DNA from: Rhodospirillaceae bacterium
Lineage (GTDB): Bacteria > Pseudomonadota > Alphaproteobacteria > Reyranellales > Reyranellaceae
Assembly (NCBI GenBank): GCA_009772935.1
Contig: WOUR01000001.1
Location: 1-64,000, forward strand
Length of the DNA stretch: 64,000 bases
Reading direction: 5' to 3'
The translations under genes and the position numbers were made by a program. Positions 35,618 through 44,658 of the stretch are shown here, piece after piece (within the stretch, counting starts at the first letter, position 1; every line of letters begins with the position of its first letter). The notes below the pieces were generated by a model, which saw only the letters and a list, made by a program, of their open reading frames with translations, was not told where the DNA came from and did not search any database.

Positions 35618-37231
35618 TCAGTCGACGACGGAGAAGCAGACGAAGTCGCCGAGCGGCGTCTCCTTCCATTCGGACGGCTTGTAGTCGACGAACTGATCCA
35701 TCATGGCCTGCGCCTTGCCCTGGGCGACCAGCCTCTTCTGGACGATGACATAGAGCCGCGGCACCCGGCCGCGGAACTTGAGGTTGCGCATGTCCTCGAT
35801 CGCCCAGAAGTCGGCATGGTTGGCCATGACGCGGACCTGGCGGACCTCGAGGCCGATCTCCGGAGACGGCACGAAGATCAGCGTCGAGGCGCGGTCGGGC
35901 GACGGCACGTCGATGGTGCGGATGAACTTCACCACGGCCTCGTCGGCCGTCGAGTGCCTGAAGTCACGCACGCCCAGCGGATGGCCGAGATTGACGACGA
36001 TGTGCCGGGCCTGGCCCGCGAGCCCGTAGATCGTACCGACCAGCGCAAGGAGGATGCCGGCCAGCCGCAGGAGCCGGCTCGGCACCGTCAGGAAGGCCTG
36101 GACCGCTCCGACCAGCAGCAGCAGCGACACTGGCCTGAAATAGCGCTCTTCCTGGCCGATCGTCGCACCGTGAACCCACAGACCGAGAAAGACCGTCCCG
36201 TAGGCCAGCGTCGTGAGACCCGCGAAGACCAGATATTGCGGATGGCTACGGTGGAGCTGCCGCCACACCAGGTACAGCGTGACCGCGGCGGGAAGCGCCA
36301 GAAGGTAGCCCACCTCCAGCTGCGATCCGACGATGGCACGACCGGGATGCAGGAAGACGAAGTTCCCCAGTTCGCCGAACGAGAGGGCGGCGCCCCACAC
36401 GCAGCTCAGGATGAAGATCGCGTGGGGGATCAGGGAAGACCACTTGATCGCCGCCATCGTCGACGCCGCCGTCCAGCCGCGCGAATGCCAGCCGTAATAG
36501 AGGACGACGCCGATGAGGGCGATCGTGATGCCGGCGACCAGCCCCCGCCGCACCGTGTCCATCCTGTTTCGCCACGGAACCGGGCCCGACAGCACGGCCG
36601 CCGAGATCGCGGCACAGGCCAGGATGACGGCCGAGATCTTGGCGAAGAACATCAGCGCCGTGCCGACCACGAGCGCCGGCACCGAGAACCAGCGCAGCTC
36701 TCGCAGCCTCCAGACGAGCCACAGGAACCACGGCGCGATGCCGAACAGGAGGACCTCGCCGCCGATGAAGATCACGAACGGAAAGGCGAAGCCGCGGCTG
36801 CAGGCGATCAGCGCGAGCGCGATGGCGGCGACATGCGGCGGGAAGCCGAAGGCGCGGTAGAGCACGAACCATCCGACGAGGCCGATCACCGAGAAGATCG
36901 CATCGGTGGCGATCACGGCGTGTCCCAGGCTCAGGCCCAGCCCTTCCAGGACTCCCGGAACGACATGCTGGCCCGGCGACCAGGTCGACATGAAGGTGGA
37001 GATGTCCCGCCCGATGTCCTGCGGATCGGGCGACGCCCAGTGGTTCCACGGCAGGCCGTGGCGCAGGTCCCAGCTGAGGAGGCCCCAACCGCTGTCGGAC
37101 CAGATGACCGGCCTGACCACGGCATTGACGGCCGTGTAGGCCAGCACGATCGAAACGACCAGCGCGCAGCAAAGGACGACAACGGATTGAGACGACGGGC
37201 TCCGCCGGCCGGTGCGCACTTCAGGACTCAT
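35618..37231 (-). CDS. Multi-TM membrane protein, GT-C/GT39-like hypothetical
   Basis: MSPEVRTGRRSPSSQSVVVLCCALVVSIVLAYTAVNAVVRPVIWSDSGWGLLSWDL; about 10 TM segments; the longer ORF to 38404 is antisense to the TonB receptor. Confidence 0.72.
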   Translation of the reverse strand: MSPEVRTGRRSPSSQSVVVLCCALVVSIVLAYTAVNAVVRPVIWSDSGWGLLSWDLRHGLPWNHWASPDPQDIGRDISTFMSTWSPGQHVVPGVLEGLGLSLGHAVIATDAIFSVIGLVGWFVLYRAFGFPPHVAAIALALIACSRGFAFPFVIFIGGEVLLFGIAPWFLWLVWRLRELRWFSVPALVVGTALMFFAKISAVILACAAISAAVLSGPVPWRNRMDTVRRGLVAGITIALIGVVLYYGWHSRGWTAASTMAAIKWSSLIPHAIFILSCVWGAALSFGELGNFVFLHPGRAIVGSQLEVGYLLALPAAVTLYLVWRQLHRSHPQYLVFAGLTTLAYGTVFLGLWVHGATIGQEERYFRPVSLLLLVGAVQAFLTVPSRLLRLAGILLALVGTIYGLAGQARHIVVNLGHPLGVRDFRHSTADEAVVKFIRTIDVPSPDRASTLIFVPSPEIGLEVRQVRVMANHADFWAIEDMRNLKFRGRVPRLYVIVQKRLVAQGKAQAMMDQFVDYKPSEWKETPLGDFVCFSVVD

Positions 37232-37276
37232 GCGACCTGAATACACCGCCTCCCCGCCGAACCATATCGATTGACG

Positions 37277-37323
37277 CACAAAAACGTTATACTGTAACAA
37301 GCAATAATATAACGTTTTTTGTG
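37277..37323. promoter_or_regulatory. Zur-box-like double palindrome in the divergent promoter region
   Basis: GTTATACTGTAAC (37286-37298) and GCAATAATATAAC (37301-37313), enclosed by outer inverted repeat cacaaaaacgttata / tataacgttttttgtg. Confidence 0.5.
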
Positions 37324-37333
37324 GCGTAATCAG

Positions 37334-39499
37334 ATGGAGACCCGGATGCAGCGGATCGGCGTATCGGCATTGGCCCTCGCAGCGGGTCTTTCCGCGGCCC
37401 ACCCGGTCCTGGCGCAGACGGCGCCCGAGGCCCAGCCTCAGCAGGCGCCCTCGGATGGGCTGGCGATCGAAGTGGTCGGCAAGCGGCTCGACCGGGAGCG
37501 CAGCGAAATCCAGCCGAGCCTCGGCGCCACGCGCTACGATTTCAGCAAGACGGCGATCAGCAACACGCCGCTGGGCGAGAACGCCACCCTCAACCAGGTC
37601 CTGCTGCGCGCCCCCGGCGTCGTGCAGGACGGCTTCGGCCAGATCCACGTGCGCGGCGACCATGGCAGCCTGCAGTATCGCCTGGACGGGGTGCAGCTGC
37701 CCGAGGGCTTGGCGCTGTTCAGCAGCATCCTCTCGCCGCGCTTCGCCGACCAGCTCTCGCTGATCACCGGCGCCCTGCCGGCCCAGTACGGCCTGCGCAC
37801 CGCCGGTGTGGTCGACATCACGGTGAAGTCCGGCACGACCAATCCGGGCGGCGAGGCCTCGGCGATGGTCGGATCCTACAACTGGGTGCAGCCGGCGCTG
37901 GAATATGGCGGCCGTTCCGGCAACTTCGACTATTTCGCCGTCGGCCAGTATGTCAGCAACAACATCGGCATCGAAAATCCGACGCCCAGCACCGCCCCGC
38001 TGCACGACTCCACCGCGCAATGGTACGCGCTGACCAAACTGAGCGCCCTGGCCGACGAGAATACGCGCCTCAGCTTCATCGCCGGCGGTGCCAGCGCGCG
38101 CTATCAGATCCCCAACGTGCCGGGCGAGACCCCCGCCTTCCCGGTCAACGGCATCACCGACTGGAACAGCGCGGTGCTCGACCAGCGCCAGTGGGAGGAT
38201 ACGTATTTCGGCATCGCCTCGCTGCAGAAGAGCTACCAGAACTTCAACATGCAGCTCTCGGGCTTCGCCCGCTATTCCAAGCTCTCCTACCAGCCCGACG
38301 CGCTCGGCGACCTGCTCTACAACGGCGTCGCGCCCTGGTCGCAGCGCTCGAGCTTCGCGTTCGGCGTCCAGGCCGACGCGAGCTGGAAGGTCGCGTCCAG
38401 CCACACACTGCGCGGCGGCTTCCTCGTCCAGCGCGAGCAGGTCTCGAGCTTCAGCCAGAACAACGCGCTGGGACTCGTCCCCGACCCCCTCAATCCCGGC
38501 GAGCTGATTCCCGGCGATCGTCCGGTCGGGTTCAGCGACGGCTCCAGTCTCATCGGCTGGACCTACAGCGTCTACCTGCAGGATGAATGGAGGATCACCC
38601 CGACCGTCACGGTGAACTTCGGTGCGCGCTTCGACGCCATCTCGGGACAGATTTCGGAGAACCAGGTCAGCCCGCGCATCAACGTCGTCTGGGAGCCGAC
38701 ACCGCAGATCAGCCTGCGGGCCGGCTACTCGCGCTACTTCGTTCCGGCGCCGCTCAACCAGGTCGGCTTCGCCTCACTCGCCGTCCGGACGGGCACGACG
38801 GCCGAGCCCGAGAATTTCATCAACGATCCGGTCAGGGCCGAACGATCCGACTACTTCGACGTCGGCCTGACGGTGAAGCCGGTCGAGGGCCTGACCCTCG
38901 GCTTCGCCGGCTACTACAAATTCGCGGAGAACTATCTCGACAAGGGCCAGTTCGGCGCGCCGATCCAACTCGCATCCTTCAACTATGCGAACGCGCAGGT
39001 GAAGGGTTTCGAGCTCTACGCCAACTACGACCAGGGTCCGTGGTCCGTCTACGGCAATCTCGCCTGGTCCAAGGTCAGCGCCACGCGAATCAACTCGGCC
39101 CAGTACAATTTCTCGCCCGAGGATCTGTCCTATATCGGCAGCTATTGGATCGCCGCCGACCACGACCAGGGCTGGACCGGCTCGGCCGGTGCCGCCTACG
39201 TCTTCAACCAGGGAAGCGACCATGCCACCCGCGTGTCGGCGGATGTGCTGTTCGGCAGCGGCCTGCGCACCAGCGTCGTGACGCCCAACGATACCTCGCT
39301 GCCGGCCTATGCCACGCTCAACCTGTCGGTGACGCAGAAGGTTCCGATCAATGGCAGCAAGGGCACCCAGATCCGCCTCGACGCGATCAACGTCACCGAC
39401 AACGTCTATGAACTGCGCACCGGCGAGGGCGTGGGCGTCGGCGCCCCGCAGTACGGAATGCGCCGGGCCTTCTTCGTGACGCTCGCGCAAAAATTCTGA
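37334..39499 (+). CDS. TonB-dependent receptor
   Basis: About 720 aa; signal peptide, plug domain (VLLRAPGVVQDGFGQIHVRGDHGSLQYRLDGVQLPEG), beta-barrel ending RRAFFVTLAQKF; ATG at 37334 (possible TTG start 37319). Confidence 0.93.
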   Translation: METRMQRIGVSALALAAGLSAAHPVLAQTAPEAQPQQAPSDGLAIEVVGKRLDRERSEIQPSLGATRYDFSKTAISNTPLGENATLNQVLLRAPGVVQDGFGQIHVRGDHGSLQYRLDGVQLPEGLALFSSILSPRFADQLSLITGALPAQYGLRTAGVVDITVKSGTTNPGGEASAMVGSYNWVQPALEYGGRSGNFDYFAVGQYVSNNIGIENPTPSTAPLHDSTAQWYALTKLSALADENTRLSFIAGGASARYQIPNVPGETPAFPVNGITDWNSAVLDQRQWEDTYFGIASLQKSYQNFNMQLSGFARYSKLSYQPDALGDLLYNGVAPWSQRSSFAFGVQADASWKVASSHTLRGGFLVQREQVSSFSQNNALGLVPDPLNPGELIPGDRPVGFSDGSSLIGWTYSVYLQDEWRITPTVTVNFGARFDAISGQISENQVSPRINVVWEPTPQISLRAGYSRYFVPAPLNQVGFASLAVRTGTTAEPENFINDPVRAERSDYFDVGLTVKPVEGLTLGFAGYYKFAENYLDKGQFGAPIQLASFNYANAQVKGFELYANYDQGPWSVYGNLAWSKVSATRINSAQYNFSPEDLSYIGSYWIAADHDQGWTGSAGAAYVFNQGSDHATRVSADVLFGSGLRTSVVTPNDTSLPAYATLNLSVTQKVPINGSKGTQIRLDAINVTDNVYELRTGEGVGVGAPQYGMRRAFFVTLAQKF

Positions 39500-39547
39500 C
39501 GCGCAAACGACATGATGCGTGGAGGCCGGGCGTGGTAGAAAAGGACC

Positions 39548-40303
39548 ATGCCTGACACCAGCCTCCCCTTCGTCCTGACCCTTCAGGGCGGCTCCAACTT
39601 CCGCGACCTCGGTGGCTACAGGACCGAGGACGGCCGCACCGTGCGGCGCAACGCAGTGTTCCGCTCGGCCCATCTCGGCGGCCTGACCGAAGAGGACCGC
39701 GGCGCCCTCGGGCGCCTCGGCGTCCGAACCATCGTCGACCTGCGCGGCGTCAGCGAAGCGGCCGAGACGCCGCACCTGATCGAGGGCCTCGCCTGCCGCA
39801 TCGTCGGCGCGCACATCGAACCCGGCGTCGGCGACAAGATCCGCGGCGCCGTGGCCGACGGAACGGCCAACCCGCACATCATGATGGGGTTCCTCACGGA
39901 TCATTACCGTGACTACCCGCGCCGCTGTGCCCCGGGCTTCCGGACGCTGTTCTCGACCCTGAGCGACGGCGAACATCGCCCGCTGGTGTTCCACTGCACC
40001 GCCGGCAAGGACCGCACCGGCTTCGCCTCGGCCCTGCTTCTCTCCCTGCTCGGGGTGCCCTGGGAAACCGTGCTGGAGGACTATCTCCGCACCAACGAAC
40101 TGTGGACCGGCCATATCGGCCGCTATCCCGAACTCGACATCGACACCCGCGCCGCCATCATCGAAGCGCGCACGCCCTACCTCGAAGCCGCCTTCGAGGT
40201 CGTCCGTGGCGACTTCGGCTCCCCCGAAGTCTTTGCCGAGAAGGCGCTCGGGATCGATGCCGCGGCCCGCGAACGGCTGAAGGCGGATTTGCTGGAAGGG
40301 TGA
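39548..40303 (+). CDS. Tyrosine-protein phosphatase (Y_phosphatase3-like)
   Basis: GSNFRDLGGYRTEDGRTVRRNAVFRSA and HCTAGKDRTGFASALLL. Confidence 0.93.
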   Translation: MPDTSLPFVLTLQGGSNFRDLGGYRTEDGRTVRRNAVFRSAHLGGLTEEDRGALGRLGVRTIVDLRGVSEAAETPHLIEGLACRIVGAHIEPGVGDKIRGAVADGTANPHIMMGFLTDHYRDYPRRCAPGFRTLFSTLSDGEHRPLVFHCTAGKDRTGFASALLLSLLGVPWETVLEDYLRTNELWTGHIGRYPELDIDTRAAIIEARTPYLEAAFEVVRGDFGSPEVFAEKALGIDAAARERLKADLLEG

Positions 40304-40325
40304 GTTCCGCGCTACGCGTGTCGCC

Positions 40326-41561
40326 ATGGCCGAGACGCGCTACGACACTCCCGAACCCTTCAAGGTCGACATTCCCGAGCGGGCGCTGATCGATCTCGAC
40401 GAGCGCCTGCGCCGCTGGCGCCCGCCGGTGGCGATTGCCGACGCCGGCTCCTGGGCGTCCGGCACCGACCCCGCCTTCCTGGGCGAGCTGGTAGACTACT
40501 GGCGCCACGGCTACGACTGGCAGCGCTGCCAGGAGGCCATCAACCAGTGGCCCAACTATCTGGTCGATATCGGCCCACAGCGCCTCCATTTCATCCGCGA
40601 GCCCGGCACCGAGGTCGAGGACGCGCCGCGGCCGCTGCCTCTGGTGCTGACGCATGGCTGGCCGGGATCGATCGTCGAGTTCCTCGACCTCATCGACGTG
40701 CTCGCCCATCCCGAGGAGCATGGCGGTGATCCGCTCGATGCGTTCGACGTGATCGTGCCGTCGCTGCCGGGCTATGGCTTCTCCGGCCCGCCGATCCGCG
40801 AGGACGACACGATGGGCCCGATCGGCCCGCGCGCCATCGCCGGCCTTTGGCACAGGCTCGTTACCGAAAAGCTGAACTACCAACGCCCCTACGGCGTGCA
40901 GGGCGGCGACTGGGGTGCCGTCGTCTCGTCCTGGCTCGCTTTCGATCATCCGCTGAAGGACGAGCAGGGCGTGCTCGGCCTGCATCTCAACATGATGGGA
41001 CTGCGACCGGGCATCGATCTCGCGACGGCCACCCTGAGCGCCGACGAGCGGGCCTGGCTTGCGCAGATGGGCAGCGCGCTCGACGACAAGACCGCCTACC
41101 AGCGCATCCAGGCGACCCGGCCGCAGACGCTGGGCGTGGCGCTGGCCGATTCTCCCGTCGGGCTCGCGTCGTGGATCGTCGAGAAGTTCCAGGCGTGGAG
41201 CGACTGCGGCGGCGATCCGCTCAGGCGCTTCTCGATGGACACGCTGCTCGACAACATCATGGTCTACTGGCTGACCGGCACGGCGGGCACCGCGACCTGG
41301 CTCTATCGCGGCGCCGCCGAGCAAAAGCCCCGCGCACTGCCCGCCGGCGCGAAGGTCGAAACGCCGACCGGCTTCGCCGCCTTCCCCGCCGACCTCGCGC
41401 CGGCCCCGCCCAAGGAATGGATCGAGCGCGCTTTCAATCTCCGCCGTCATACGGTCATGCCGAGCGGCGGCCACTTCGCGGCGCTCGAGGAGCCGGACCT
41501 GCTGGTCGAAGACATCCGCGCCTTCTTCCGCCCCCTGCGCTACGGCGCGGCGAACGATTAG
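40326..41561 (+). CDS. Epoxide hydrolase (EHN N-terminal domain, alpha/beta hydrolase)
   Basis: PEPFKVDIPERALIDLDERLRRWRPP, LVLTHGWPGSIVEFLDLIDVL, QGGDWGAVVSSWLA. Confidence 0.93.
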   Translation: MAETRYDTPEPFKVDIPERALIDLDERLRRWRPPVAIADAGSWASGTDPAFLGELVDYWRHGYDWQRCQEAINQWPNYLVDIGPQRLHFIREPGTEVEDAPRPLPLVLTHGWPGSIVEFLDLIDVLAHPEEHGGDPLDAFDVIVPSLPGYGFSGPPIREDDTMGPIGPRAIAGLWHRLVTEKLNYQRPYGVQGGDWGAVVSSWLAFDHPLKDEQGVLGLHLNMMGLRPGIDLATATLSADERAWLAQMGSALDDKTAYQRIQATRPQTLGVALADSPVGLASWIVEKFQAWSDCGGDPLRRFSMDTLLDNIMVYWLTGTAGTATWLYRGAAEQKPRALPAGAKVETPTGFAAFPADLAPAPPKEWIERAFNLRRHTVMPSGGHFAALEEPDLLVEDIRAFFRPLRYGAAND

Positions 41562-41589
41562 ACGCTTCGCTTGGAGTTCACTCGCCCTA

Positions 41590-41699
41590 CCTCATCCTGA
41601 GGAGGTGCGCGCAGCGCGCCGTCTCGAAGGATGGGCAACGACGGGGGTGCTCGTGCCCACCCTTCGAGACGCTCACTGCGTTCGCCCTCAGGGTGAGGT
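41590..41699 (+). repeat. Intergenic palindromic repeat R3 (family A)
   Basis: cctcatcctgagg...gtctcgaaggatgggcaacg...cgtgcccacccttcgagac...ccctcagggtgagg. Confidence 0.88.
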
Positions 41700-42974
41700 C
41701 ATTGTTGGGTGCGGCCTTCGCGCCGCCAGCGCCGCGACCACCGCGAGCGTCGCCAGCGTGCCGAACAGCAGCAGCGAGTCGGTGTAGGTGCCGCTCCAGT
41801 CGCGCAGCATGCCGGAGGCCAGCGGCCCGGCGGCCTGTGCCGTGACCTGCAGCGACAGCGCCACGCCGCGAATGGCGCCATAGCTCTCGCGACCGAAATA
41901 GTCGGCCCAGGCCACGGGCAGCAGCAGCATGATGCCGCCGATGCCGATGCCGAACAGGCCGGCCGCGGCCATCGCGGTCTCGACCCCGGAGACGAAGATC
42001 AGCCCGTAGCTGCCGAGCGCCATGCACGCCGCGCACAGCGCCATCAGGTAGCGCACCGGCCAGCGGCGCGGCAGCAAGCCGATGCCAAAGCTCGACGCGC
42101 CGGAGAGCATCGCGACGAAGGCGATGACGGAGGCCGCCGCCACGGGCGACAGGCCGCGCTCGATCAGGTGCGGCGCGTTGTGCAGGCTGACGCCGGCCTG
42201 CACGGGAAACAGCAGGACCGTGTAGAGCGAGAGCAGCCAGAAGGCGGGGGTCCGCATGGCCTGCGCCCGGCTCCAGCGCGGCTCGACCAGCGGCGGCGCC
42301 TTGCCGTCGGCCAGCCGGTCGGGCTGCAGGCCGACATCCTCGGGCCGCCGCACCAGCAGCAGCCAGCACGGGACGAAGCCGACGAGGAGCACGGTGGCAC
42401 CGACCGCGATCCAGCCGGCCCGCCAGTCGGCACCGCCGATGGCGAACTGCGCGATCAGCGGCAGCCCGACCAGCCCCGCCATCTGGGCGAGCGTCGCGAA
42501 CGACGCCGCGATGCCACGGCGCGCCACGAACCAGTTGTTGAGCGCGCCGTAGAGGCCGAGATCGAACGGCCCGGCCCAGATCATGCGCGCGAAGCAGAAC
42601 AAGAGATAGAAGAGCAGCAGCGACTGGATGAGCGACAGCGCCATGCAGGCGATGCCGGTGCCGGCGACCGCGAGGCAGAGCACGAGGCGGGCGCCGCGGC
42701 GATCGACGAACGGTCCGATCACCGGCGAGAGGATGGCCGCCAGCACGCCGCCCAACGACACCGCGCCGGACATTTCCGTGCGCGACCAGCCGAACGCCTC
42801 GGTCATCGGCACGACGAAGATCGAGAGCACGGCAACCGCCGGCCCCTGCCGCGCGAAGCCCGCGAGGCAGATGCAGCCCAGCACCACCCAGCCGTAGAAG
42901 AACGGCAGCCGCGGAATCAGGAACCGCGGCAGGGGCGGTGCCTGCACCGGCAACCCGGAGTCTTTCTGACTCAA
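41688..42974 (-). CDS. MFS transporter
   Basis: 428 aa, 12 TM pattern; FFYGWVVLGCICLAGFARQGPAVAVLSIFVVPM. Confidence 0.92.
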   Translation of the reverse strand: MSQKDSGLPVQAPPLPRFLIPRLPFFYGWVVLGCICLAGFARQGPAVAVLSIFVVPMTEAFGWSRTEMSGAVSLGGVLAAILSPVIGPFVDRRGARLVLCLAVAGTGIACMALSLIQSLLLFYLLFCFARMIWAGPFDLGLYGALNNWFVARRGIAASFATLAQMAGLVGLPLIAQFAIGGADWRAGWIAVGATVLLVGFVPCWLLLVRRPEDVGLQPDRLADGKAPPLVEPRWSRAQAMRTPAFWLLSLYTVLLFPVQAGVSLHNAPHLIERGLSPVAAASVIAFVAMLSGASSFGIGLLPRRWPVRYLMALCAACMALGSYGLIFVSGVETAMAAAGLFGIGIGGIMLLLPVAWADYFGRESYGAIRGVALSLQVTAQAAGPLASGMLRDWSGTYTDSLLLFGTLATLAVVAALAARRPHPTMTSP

Positions 42975-42990
42975 GGTCCGCCCCCACAGA

Positions 42991-43099
42991 CCTCATCCTG
43001 AGGAGCGCGCGTAGCGCGCGTCTCGAAGGATGGGCAACGAGCGTGATATCCGTAGCCCATGCTTCGAGGCGGCTGCTCCGCAGCCTCCTCAGCATGAGG
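42991..43099 (+). repeat. Intergenic palindromic repeat R4 (family A)
   Basis: cctcatcctgaggagcgcgcgtagcgcgcgtctcgaaggatgggcaacg...tagcccatgcttcgagg...cctcctcagcatgagg. Confidence 0.87.
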
Positions 43100-43133
43100 T
43101 GGTAGTTGGATCACAATTCCGTTCAGACAGCCT

Positions 43134-43994
43134 CTAGGCGAAGGTCGCCGTGGCCTGCGCCGCGATCGTGCCTTTGGGCGTCACTGTCCAGAGTTCGGCG
43201 CCTTTCCCGTCCGCGGTCGGCCGGCCGATCGCGTCGAACGGCGCGGTGTCGAACAGCGGCGCGCGGGCGCGGATGGCGAAGGTCTTGATCGGCCGGCTCG
43301 GGTTGGAATCGCGCAGCAGGTCGAACAGGCACTGCTGGGCAAAGGGCCCGTGCACGACCAGGCCGGGATAGCCCTCGGTCTCGATGCAGTAGGTCCGGTC
43401 GTAATGGATGCGGTGCGGATTGAAGGTGATGGCGGAGTAGCGGAACAGCATCACCGGATCGACCGTGATGGTGCGTCGCCACGGCACGTCGGAGGGGGCC
43501 GCCTCGCGCACCGGCACGCCGCTCTTCTCACCGGCCTTGACCTCTTCACGGAACACCGTGTTCGCGACCTCGGTGACGGCGAGGCCGCGCGGCGTGTAGA
43601 TGCGCCGCGTCTGACTCGTGACGATCAGGCTGCCGGTGGCGCCGCCGCGCAGTTGCACATCGGAGAACTCGGTCTCGCGGCGGAGTTTGTCGCCGACGCG
43701 GATCTCGCCGTCGAAGGTGAAGGTCGAGCCGGCATACATGCGGCGCGGCAGCGGGATCTTCGGCAGCACGCCGCCTTCGGTCGGCAGCCCGTCCTCGGCC
43801 AGCACGTTGCGGCGGGCATAGGAATGCAGGAAGCAGAGATGCCAGCCCGGCGCGATCGCCTCGCCCTCCGCCGGAACCTTGTCGTCGCGATCGAAGGTGG
43901 CGATCATCGCCTTGAGCGGCGCCTGGGTGACGACGTCCTCGTCCTCGATCCTGCGGCCGAGTTCCTTCTTGAGCGGTTCGATGTCGATGGTCAT
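43134..43994 (-). CDS. MaoC/FAS1-like acyl dehydratase (HTD2 / mesaconyl-C4-CoA hydratase-like)
   Basis: 286 aa double hot-dog; PRRMYAGSTFTFDGEIRVGDKL, FRYSAITFNPHRIHYDRTYC, GPFAQQCLFDLL. Confidence 0.85.
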   Translation of the reverse strand: MTIDIEPLKKELGRRIEDEDVVTQAPLKAMIATFDRDDKVPAEGEAIAPGWHLCFLHSYARRNVLAEDGLPTEGGVLPKIPLPRRMYAGSTFTFDGEIRVGDKLRRETEFSDVQLRGGATGSLIVTSQTRRIYTPRGLAVTEVANTVFREEVKAGEKSGVPVREAAPSDVPWRRTITVDPVMLFRYSAITFNPHRIHYDRTYCIETEGYPGLVVHGPFAQQCLFDLLRDSNPSRPIKTFAIRARAPLFDTAPFDAIGRPTADGKGAELWTVTPKGTIAAQATATFA

Positions 43995-44039
43995 GGGTGC
44001 TTCCTCCGGTCTCCGCTACAGCCTACCCAATCGGGCATC

Positions 44040-44546
44040 ATGATTCGCCGTCCGTATCCACACGAAATCAAGCTGCTGCCGCAGATCGAAAACGAGGCCG
44101 ACCTTCGCTATCGCCGCGCCGGCCTCGGCCGCGTCGTCGACATGCCGCCCGCCAGCCTCGCCTCGCTGGAGACCGGCCGGCGCGAGGAGAGGCTGTGGGT
44201 TGCGGTCTCACCGCTCAACCAGCCCGTCGGCTTCGCGCTGATGAAGTTTCCGGGCGGTACCGCGTGGCTCGACCAGCTCTCGGTGCTCCAACGCTGGCAG
44301 GGGTACGGCTTCGGCACTGCATTGATCGAACAAACCGCGACAGCCGCCCGCGGCCTGTGCCATCGCACGCTTTATCTGTCGACCTATCGCGATGTCCCGT
44401 GGAACGCCCCGTACTATGCGCGACGCGGCTTCGCGGAGATGCCCCGCGCAGACTGGCCACACATCTTCCGCATGCAGTCGATGCAGGAGAACCGCCATGG
44501 CCACCCGCCGTGGCGGCGGACGATCATGCAGCGCTTGCTTGATTGA
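44040..44546 (+). CDS. GNAT family N-acetyltransferase
   Basis: MIRRPYPHEIKLLPQIENEAD; LDQLSVLQRWQGYGFGTALIEQ; PWNAPYYARRGF. Confidence 0.9.
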   Translation: MIRRPYPHEIKLLPQIENEADLRYRRAGLGRVVDMPPASLASLETGRREERLWVAVSPLNQPVGFALMKFPGGTAWLDQLSVLQRWQGYGFGTALIEQTATAARGLCHRTLYLSTYRDVPWNAPYYARRGFAEMPRADWPHIFRMQSMQENRHGHPPWRRTIMQRLLD

Positions 44547-44560
44547 CCGAGCGTGCGCAG

Positions 44561-44650
44561 CCCCCTCACCCAGCCTCTCCCCCTAACGGTGGAGAGGAGT
44601 CTGAGATTCATGTTCCTCTCCCCGATCGGGGGAGAGGTTAGGTGAGGGGG
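44561..44650. repeat. Intergenic palindromic repeat R8 (family D)
   Basis: Arms ccccctcacccagcctctcccc and gggggagaggttaggtgaggggg. Confidence 0.82.
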
Positions 44651-44658
44651 TGACTCAC

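Noticed and set aside
37286-37313. Cobalamin riboswitch or Fur box upstream of the TonB receptor
   Set aside because: The leader is too short for a B12 riboswitch and the motif fits GTTATAnTATAAC better than the GATAATGATAATCATTATC-type Fur box.
35618-38404. 928-aa minus-strand ORF suggesting a fusion protein
   Set aside because: The part beyond 37231 is antisense to the TonB receptor and runs through the promoter region; a credible ATG with a TM-rich start exists at 37231.
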